Positions 11,988 to 17,658 of a DNA stretch of 17,658 nucleotides are shown here, piece by piece. Position numbers and translations under genes: made by a program. Positions within the stretch are counted from its first letter, which is position 1; each line of letters opens with the position of its first letter. Below the pieces are notes generated by a model, which saw nothing but the letters and a program-made list of their open reading frames with translations, was not told the DNA's origin and ran no database searches. The DNA is from CAYHWE01 sp964360445 (GTDB taxonomy: Bacteria; Patescibacteriota; Patescibacteriia; Patescibacteriales; JAKAJF01). The stretch covers positions 1 through 17,658 of the forward strand of contig CAYHWE010000021.1 of the NCBI GenBank assembly GCA_964360445.1, read 5' to 3'.

Positions 11988-14900
11988 TCATGCTTTGTTT
12001 TTGCCCAAAACAGATTTGATTCTTTCGCGTATCATAGCAATAGTATCTCCATCGATTTCCATTGTCGGCTTCGGCTGTCCTAGCCCCAGCCATTTTCTTT
12101 CTACCGCCAGACGTATTCCCTCTCCATCAATGCCGATTTTTCCATCTTTAGATATGAAGATATCCATTCTTTTGCCGTTGTAAATCAAATCATTTATCTC
12201 AATCACATTGCCTCTCGTGACAACCCCTTTCGCATGCGCGCCCTTTATGTCTAATAAATCATTAATCCCTTCCTGCACATTTCCGCCGGCGAAAATTTTC
12301 ATATAACCAGCTTTCTGATCCGATGTAAAATCTTCCGGTAGTCTGGCAAATGCTTCTTTGAAAGCTGATTGATGATAATCAACGTTGATTTTTTCACTTA
12401 ACTCAAAAAACTCTTTTGCATCCTCGGCAGTGTTGAACTTATTGTCATTCAAAAAATAAAGCTTTATCCTTTCGCTCCCATTGATGCCGTCCTCGATTTT
12501 TATTCCGGCTTTTTCCGCCCATTCGATATTTATGTTCTTATCTTTCACTATATTCTGAAAAGCGAGCCGGCTCTGCGTTGCATCCATCAGATCAAGAGAC
12601 TGGGCTCCTTGCGGCATATTTTCTTTTATAAGCGCTCTTGTCAGATATTGGCCCAGCGCTTCTCCGTCAGCCGGTTTTGTTATTTTCTGCGCCTGCTCAA
12701 GCGCTTTTTTAATATCCCCAAACTCCCTATCTTCAATATTTTTTATATCCCTTATGATTTCATCTGCCGGCTCCCCTCTTAAATCATCCCAATTCTTTGA
12801 ATCTGAAATTCTGTCAAGCAAATCAGCATTATTACCGCGTTCAAATGCCAATGGCGCTTCCTCCTGCATCTTAATCAAATCAGAATAAGGGGTTTCCGAT
12901 TTTGTATTGGCCCCGAAATCATAGGAAATTTCTTTTTCTCCCGTAACTCCCCTTCCCTGCAAAATATTCTCATAATTCTCACTTGTTCTCGGCGCGTTCG
13001 GATGTTCGGTAAAAAATGATCTGAATATTTGATTATTTTTTAAAATACTATTGCCGGCAACGCCATCCAGTTCCGATATATCCGATATAAAAGAATTTTC
13101 CGCTTTCAAATCATCAAACACTGAATTCCATTTTATTTCCCTTAACTTATCAGGGCTAAGATTATCCAAATCATCATTCGCATCCAACCCGTATTTTATC
13201 GGATTTTCAGCTATTGCGTCTTTAATCTTGTCCACATTAAAAGTCTTTAAGACTTCCATTACCTTATCACTTTCCGCATGTAAATCAAAACGCGCTTCCA
13301 GTTGTTTTTCCGCAACAGTCCAGACTGAATCGCCTTTTTCAATTTCCACTTTTTCAGCAATTTCTAAAATTTCCGGCTCCTCTATTTTTTCAGGGAAAAT
13401 TGGTTTTTCCTGGGGGATGGGCGCGACAATTTCCGATTCTTTGCCATCCCAAATTCCTTCCAGTCTATGTAAAATATCCCCGGCATTTTTCACTATTTCC
13501 GGGGCTAATAAAGCAAAAGTTTCAACAGCAACTCCCGCGATTACTGCCTTGCCTGCGGTCTGGGCATATCTTGCTCCCAAAGCCAAAGTATCCACTTCTC
13601 CATAATGGCCAACCAGCCTGTCGCAATCTTTTAAAAATAATTCAAAAGAATTTTTTGTAACCTTTCCATTCTTGACCGCCCATTCAATATCTTTTCTTAA
13701 AATACTTTGCAGTATTCCGGTTGCAACTCCCGGCTCCGCCTTTTGCAATCTTTTAAGCAAATCTTCCGGTAAATTTTCCGTATAGATTTTATTCAATATT
13801 TCTCCGGAAATAACGCCATCGTTTTGAGTTGCTTTAAATTTTGCCTGTTCATACAACCTCCAAGCCTCATCCGCCGCTTCATTAATATCTTTAATCCTTG
13901 TCTTGTTTATCACCTCTTCATTTTTGAATCTCGCTTCTTTTGCCGCCTCCGCACCTCTTGAAAAAAACTGTGCCCCCAAAGTTACGTAACGCAAAGGGGA
14001 CCCTGCCGTCCAACCGGCGATATCCGCAATCGTCCTTCCCCACTTCAAGGCGCCGCCCGTAATATTTCCGATATTTTGCGCTTGTTGTAATCCTTTAATT
14101 TTTTTATCCGCCTCTATAATCTGTTTTCTAGCATTATTCTCATCCTTCCTATACGTTTCCGCGAGCGCGGACAAAAACCTATTCTTATTGGACTCTCCCG
14201 CGGCAAATTCACAAAGCTCGGCAAGCTTCCTGCTCTTCCATTCTCGCGCAAAAAATCCCATATTGCGAAAACCGAAACCGATTTTTTTTCTTTCCCCGGC
14301 GGGCATTTGCTTAATTTCCTCCTGAAATTGCCTTATTTCTTCTTCTCTGATTCCCGCCCCCTCCGGTATCTCCTCGCCCGATTCCAGCGCCTTAATTTTT
14401 CTCTCAATATCCGCCAGCTCTTTTTGCAATCTCATTATCCTGACCCCATCCATGCCGGCCTTTTCTACTTCTTCCAATTCTTTTTCCAACCCCTCCTTTT
14501 TCCTGATTAATACAAGAACATCTCCGGTGATTCCGATTCTTTCTTCGTTAGATAATTCGGAATCAACCGCCTCATCATATTCTTCCGGCAGAGATACATC
14601 TGCCGATTGGGGAAATTTAGAAATTTTATTATGACCTTTTATTCTCCCTTTGATTTCCTTAAGTAAATTCTTCGTCAATTCTAAAAATTTTTTCTGATCT
14701 TCATAATCTTTTGATAAAACCATTCCTTTCTCTTTTTTGTAGTTATCTATAAAATCTTTTATTTCCGCCTTAAGATTATTATCAGCTATGCCAACAAATA
14801 TTTCCTGCAATTTATTGTTTGAATTAAAAATATCTATAAGGCATTTTTTTGATTCTTTTTCATTTTTTTCATCAAGATTTTTTTCAATAAACTTTGTTTC

Positions 14901-16532
14901 CGGCTTCTTTTCATTAAAAAGTTTTTCCAGTTCTTCGTTGTAACCATCAAATATTTTTCGAACCGCCTCATTTTCATCCCGTGCAAGCTTATTGATCTGC
15001 TCCTTGTTTTTCTTCATAAACACTGAAACCGACATTTTTCCGAATGATGAAGAAAAATTATTATTAAATCTTATTCCTTTGCCGCTAATTACGGCTTCTC
15101 GCTTTTGTTGATAAATTAAACCAGCCAAATCAATCAAGAAATCCTTTGCGGATTTTTCCCTTTTTACATCCTTAAAAGCGCCAAACAACTTTTCCTGCTC
15201 ATCATCAGTTATGCCAACACTCGGTTCCTTTGTTTTATCCGTCTTTATTTCTTCTGATACTTGATTTTCCGCCAAATCGCGAGCCGCCTGCATATCACCC
15301 TCTTCAGGAGAAATGCCTGAAGAAACAACCACATCTTTAACGGGTTGCGCAGAAATCTTTTTTAATTTAGCGTCATCTGTTCCATTTTTGACACTACTCT
15401 CTTCCAATTCGCGCTCTATTCTTCTTATTTTTCTTTCTTTGCTTTCAAGCCTTGCTACGATATTTTCTTTGAATTGACTGAATTTCTTTAGCGAAGCATC
15501 ATCCTTATTTTCATCCGCTTCTCTAATTTTTTTATTAACATCTATCAATTCTTGCTTTATTTCTTCATACTGCTTTTTCGCTTTATTTAATTTGCTGTCA
15601 TTTAAAATTTCAACTTTTGGTTCTTGTTTTTTAAATTCAGCTTCCTTTTTGCCGGTTTTATTTTTCCCTTCTTCAAGAAATTTCTTTTTAGCATCTAAAG
15701 CTTTATTTAACTCCCTCCGAAAAAATTTTACATCTTTTATGTATTTAGATATTTCGCTTCTTGGGGCGTTATTCCGTTTTAATTCAGCTTCTTTCAGCTT
15801 GCGCCTCAATTCTTTTTCCTGCTCATCTATCAATCTCAGAATAGAAACTTTTTTTGAGGACTCCTTTGCTTTTTCTTTTTTTGCGCTGGCAATAACATTA
15901 TCAGTCTTACTTTCTTCTTCGTTAACAATCGCCTTTCTGCCGGCTTCTGCGCCATTTTCAGCTTCAAAAATAACCCCGGCTTTCTGATTATTCTCATTAG
16001 AAGCCACTGGTTTTTTATTATTTTTCCGACGCTCTTCCTCCATTTCTTTTATTCTTTTTTCCGATTCTTCAAACCCAGTTCTTGCAAGCGCGGCCTTAGC
16101 CTCTTCAGCCGCCTTTTCTAAATCATTTTTTAATTCAATATTTGAAAGCTCCCGAGTTAATTCTTCAATATTTTTTTCATGTTCTTCTTTCTTTTCCGGG
16201 GATGTTCTTTTATTGTTCACTACGCTTTTAGAGACACTAACCTTTTTTCTTATTTCTTCAAGCCTTTTATTTAAATCATTTTTTTTCTCTTCCGCCTCTT
16301 TTTCAGCTTCATCTATAACTTTCTCCGCATCTTCTTTTTCGTCCGGAGCGCCGCCTTGGATTATTACGCCATCCAATAATGATCGGCCACTATGGATACT
16401 TTTGGAAACATAATCTTCGGCTGCGCTTTGCAAACCACGAACCACGTCTTGCTTTTTTTCAACATCAAAACCGCTTTCTTTTAAAAATCCGCCTAAATCA
16501 TTGAATGCTTTGATTGCTTTTCTTGGCCCCAT
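11988..16532 (-). CDS. Giant charged coiled-coil protein with LysM-like motif, 1514 aa
   Basis: Not recognised as a named protein. The N-terminal half (about 60-420 and again 660-780) is a highly charged Glu/Lys heptad-rich coiled coil with low-complexity linkers. The middle (about 815-850) has a moderately hydrophobic, Gly-rich segment (IADIAGWTAGSPLRYVTLG). A helix at about 990-1010 (AVIAGVAVETFALLAPEIV) may be a membrane segment. Next comes a LysM-like opening VEIEKGDSVWTVAEKQL (about 1065-1081), suggesting glycan or cell-wall contact. The C-terminal 430 residues are globular and end near IRERIKSVLGKNKA. There is no signal peptide. The start ATG at 16532 has AAAGG upstream and follows the 69-residue gene by 4 bases. 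The operon with ftsK suggests an envelope or division role, by inference only. Confidence 0.75.
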   Translation of the reverse strand: MGPRKAIKAFNDLGGFLKESGFDVEKKQDVVRGLQSAAEDYVSKSIHSGRSLLDGVIIQGGAPDEKEDAEKVIDEAEKEAEEKKNDLNKRLEEIRKKVSVSKSVVNNKRTSPEKKEEHEKNIEELTRELSNIELKNDLEKAAEEAKAALARTGFEESEKRIKEMEEERRKNNKKPVASNENNQKAGVIFEAENGAEAGRKAIVNEEESKTDNVIASAKKEKAKESSKKVSILRLIDEQEKELRRKLKEAELKRNNAPRSEISKYIKDVKFFRRELNKALDAKKKFLEEGKNKTGKKEAEFKKQEPKVEILNDSKLNKAKKQYEEIKQELIDVNKKIREADENKDDASLKKFSQFKENIVARLESKERKIRRIERELEESSVKNGTDDAKLKKISAQPVKDVVVSSGISPEEGDMQAARDLAENQVSEEIKTDKTKEPSVGITDDEQEKLFGAFKDVKREKSAKDFLIDLAGLIYQQKREAVISGKGIRFNNNFSSSFGKMSVSVFMKKNKEQINKLARDENEAVRKIFDGYNEELEKLFNEKKPETKFIEKNLDEKNEKESKKCLIDIFNSNNKLQEIFVGIADNNLKAEIKDFIDNYKKEKGMVLSKDYEDQKKFLELTKNLLKEIKGRIKGHNKISKFPQSADVSLPEEYDEAVDSELSNEERIGITGDVLVLIRKKEGLEKELEEVEKAGMDGVRIMRLQKELADIERKIKALESGEEIPEGAGIREEEIRQFQEEIKQMPAGERKKIGFGFRNMGFFAREWKSRKLAELCEFAAGESNKNRFLSALAETYRKDENNARKQIIEADKKIKGLQQAQNIGNITGGALKWGRTIADIAGWTAGSPLRYVTLGAQFFSRGAEAAKEARFKNEEVINKTRIKDINEAADEAWRLYEQAKFKATQNDGVISGEILNKIYTENLPEDLLKRLQKAEPGVATGILQSILRKDIEWAVKNGKVTKNSFELFLKDCDRLVGHYGEVDTLALGARYAQTAGKAVIAGVAVETFALLAPEIVKNAGDILHRLEGIWDGKESEIVAPIPQEKPIFPEKIEEPEILEIAEKVEIEKGDSVWTVAEKQLEARFDLHAESDKVMEVLKTFNVDKIKDAIAENPIKYGLDANDDLDNLSPDKLREIKWNSVFDDLKAENSFISDISELDGVAGNSILKNNQIFRSFFTEHPNAPRTSENYENILQGRGVTGEKEISYDFGANTKSETPYSDLIKMQEEAPLAFERGNNADLLDRISDSKNWDDLRGEPADEIIRDIKNIEDREFGDIKKALEQAQKITKPADGEALGQYLTRALIKENMPQGAQSLDLMDATQSRLAFQNIVKDKNINIEWAEKAGIKIEDGINGSERIKLYFLNDNKFNTAEDAKEFFELSEKINVDYHQSAFKEAFARLPEDFTSDQKAGYMKIFAGGNVQEGINDLLDIKGAHAKGVVTRGNVIEINDLIYNGKRMDIFISKDGKIGIDGEGIRLAVERKWLGLGQPKPTMEIDGDTIAMIRERIKSVLGKNKA

Positions 16533-16536
16533 ACAA

Positions 16537-16722
16537 TTAACCTTTTATTTCTTTTTTAATTTTTTGAATCTCTCTTTCTTCTATTTTACTTATTATCACC
16601 ATGATTCTCTCGTCTCTTTTTTTCTCTATTTCTTTTATTTTACGCAAAAAATCCTGATAGGCTATTTTCATCTGCTCTATCCCATCTTCTTCGCTTATAT
16701 GATCATCATTTTCTTCCGGCAT
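16537..16722 (-). CDS. Unknown small charged helical protein, about 61 aa
   Basis: Not recognised. Starts MPEENDDHISEEDG from the ATG at 16722, four bases after the upstream stop; an ATG at 16743 (overlapping the upstream gene) would add seven residues. An acidic N-terminus is followed by one long amphipathic, Glu/Lys-rich helix (IAYQDFLRKIKEIEKKRDER and onward), a likely coiled coil. It lies tightly between the 88-100-residue protein gene and the giant coiled-coil gene, so it may be a partner of the latter. No Shine-Dalgarno is evident, as expected with translational coupling. Confidence 0.62.
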   Translation of the reverse strand: MPEENDDHISEEDGIEQMKIAYQDFLRKIKEIEKKRDERIMVIISKIEEREIQKIKKEIKG

Positions 16723-16726
16723 ATTA

Positions 16727-16993
16727 TTATTTTTCAAATCCATCAATTAAGCTTTTAATTTCTTTACCGAATTCATCATCAACAGCTCTTGTCTGCTCAT
16801 CCAAATACTTTGCCTCCAAAATATTCACAAACCGATCTATTTGCGCGGGCGTCATTTTTGGCAAAATCGCAACCCAGGCATTTTTCACATCTTCAGGCAT
16901 ATTGGAATCTCTAAGCAAAGCGGCCAGTTTAGCCACCTGTAACCTGATATTTTCCGCCAAAATTTCTTCTGTTTTTTGAGTTACATCATCCAT
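16727..16993 (-). CDS. Unknown small helical protein, about 88 aa
   Basis: Not recognised. From the ATG at 16993 it starts MDDVTQKTEEILAENIRLQV, four bases after the ftsK stop; ATG 17023 would add ten residues and overlap ftsK by 26 bases, helped by a GAGGGGG supplied by the palindromic element. The sequence is all-helical and includes NMPEDVKNAWVAILPKMTPA followed by QIDRFVNILEAKYLDEQT, which looks like a conserved helical unit, not a random coil. No Cys, no membrane segment. Context implies translation coupled to ftsK. Confidence 0.65.
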   Translation of the reverse strand: MDDVTQKTEEILAENIRLQVAKLAALLRDSNMPEDVKNAWVAILPKMTPAQIDRFVNILEAKYLDEQTRAVDDEFGKEIKSLIDGFEK

Positions 16994-16997
16994 ATTT

Positions 16998-17658
16998 TTA
17001 TCTCGAAAAATATTTATTTTCATCGTCAAAATCCCCCTCGCCCACTTTTTGAAAGGGGGTATTTTTTATTTCATCATGAATGAGCAGATCATCTTCCGCT
17101 TCTTTTTCTATTTCTCCATCATTTTCACTTTCCTCATTTTCAATATCATCTTCACCATCTTCATCACTTCCGCCAAGATATTCATCCGGCGCGACCGCTT
17201 CCTCGCGATTATGCAGGCTGACTCCGGAAACGCCCTGATCAATCATATTTTCATACTGTTCTTTCGTGATCATGATTTCTCTCGGCTTGGAACCGTTAGA
17301 CGGACCGACAACGCCTGCCTCCTCGAGCAAGTCCAAGAGACGGGCTGCGCGCGCATAGCCGACGCTCAGACGGCGTTGCAGATATGAAGCCGATGCCTTG
17401 CCGGAATTGATGACCATTTCTTTCGCCTCTAAAAGCAAGTCATCGCTGTCGTCATTCCCGACGCCGCCAAGACCGACGCCGCCGATTCCGCCGACTTTCT
17501 GCCTGTCGGTAATGCCTTCGACATAATTCGGCTCGCCGCATTTTTCTTTGATATAATTAACGATTTTCTTGATTTCATTGTCATCGATATAGCCGCCCTG
17601 TATCCTTTTCGGTTTCTGCAATTCAGCGGTTGAGAAAAGCATATCTCCCCGCCCCAAT
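16998..17658 (-). CDS. ftsK: DNA translocase FtsK/SpoIIIE, C-terminal part (5' end outside window)
   Basis: Only the C-terminal 220 codons are present; the first visible residues (LGRGDMLF) continue from upstream, so no start should be assigned here. FtsK pumps chromosomal DNA through the closing septum. LGRGDML and RIQGGYIDDNEI (up to about residue 40) are the end of the RecA-like motor. A Gly-rich linker (about 56-67) leads to the gamma winged-helix domain (about 73-130; GKASASYLQRRLSVGYARAA), which reads polar KOPS-type sites. An unusual acidic tail of about 90 residues follows. Near its end, the segment NTPFQKVGEGDFD is encoded by palindromic element copy 2. Three small-gap genes follow in the same operon. 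Confidence 0.93.
   Translation of the reverse strand, partial: LGRGDMLFSTAELQKPKRIQGGYIDDNEIKKIVNYIKEKCGEPNYVEGITDRQKVGGIGGVGLGGVGNDDSDDLLLEAKEMVINSGKASASYLQRRLSVGYARAARLLDLLEEAGVVGPSNGSKPREIMITKEQYENMIDQGVSGVSLHNREEAVAPDEYLGGSDEDGEDDIENEESENDGEIEKEAEDDLLIHDEIKNTPFQKVGEGDFDDENKYFSR
17028..17064. repeat. Dispersed palindromic element, copy 2, inside ftsK
   Basis: On the minus strand ACCCCCTTT, then AAAAAGTGGGC and GAGGGGGATTTT. It shares both ends with copy 1 at 11809-11853, but lacks the inner palindrome. It is read in frame in the acidic tail of FtsK. Confidence 0.6.

Noticed and set aside
16743..16746. TTG or ATG start overlapping the upstream gene for the 61-residue protein
   Set aside because: ATG 16722 sits four bases after the upstream stop, which fits the spacing of the rest of this operon better, though 16743 cannot be excluded.

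Overview
This AT-rich window reads almost entirely on the minus strand. It looks like chromosomal DNA of a Candidate Phyla Radiation (Patescibacteria, probably Parcubacteria-type) bacterium. That placement is an inference. It rests on the compact gene set, the single-receiver response regulator, the beta-propeller and giant coiled-coil proteins of CPR style, degenerate word repeats between genes, and dispersed palindromes read in frame inside coding sequence. No rRNA or other marker settles the lineage.

Layout, left to right. At 1-10 the first codons of a minus-strand gene lie inside a strong hairpin that covers its ribosome binding site. Next come a site-2 protease (80-685, minus), ribosomal protein L28 (907-1083, the only plus-strand gene) and a secreted beta-propeller protein (1162-3111, minus). 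The long gap 3112-3706 holds a tRNA-Pro(GGG), a degenerate copy of a tRNA 5' half, and an unassigned structured RNA of about 230 nt with its own promoter-like and terminator-like ends.

The section 3650-5710 is the most interesting. Two transcription units in tandem each start with a promoter of the form TTGAYW-17-TAAAAT. In each, a tiny leader peptide starts about two bases after the expected transcript start, and a classical 1:2 / 2:3 / 3:4 attenuator follows. One leader peptide carries a Phe cluster and precedes chorismate mutase (aroQ) and prephenate dehydratase (pheA), which make phenylalanine. The other carries four consecutive Val codons preceded by Ile and Leu pairs, and precedes an unrecognised 88-residue Cys-rich protein. 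Each unit's promoter directly abuts the terminator of the unit before it.

Then follow an enlarged nucleoside diphosphate kinase, a single-domain response regulator, a thioredoxin-fold lipoprotein, DNA gyrase subunit A, an unknown single-TM protein and a metallo-beta-lactamase-fold hydrolase. The right end is a tight minus-strand cluster: the 3' end of an FtsK/SpoIIIE-type DNA translocase, two small unknown proteins, and a 1514-residue charged coiled-coil protein with a LysM-like motif. Gaps in this cluster are about 4 nt, so co-transcription is likely.
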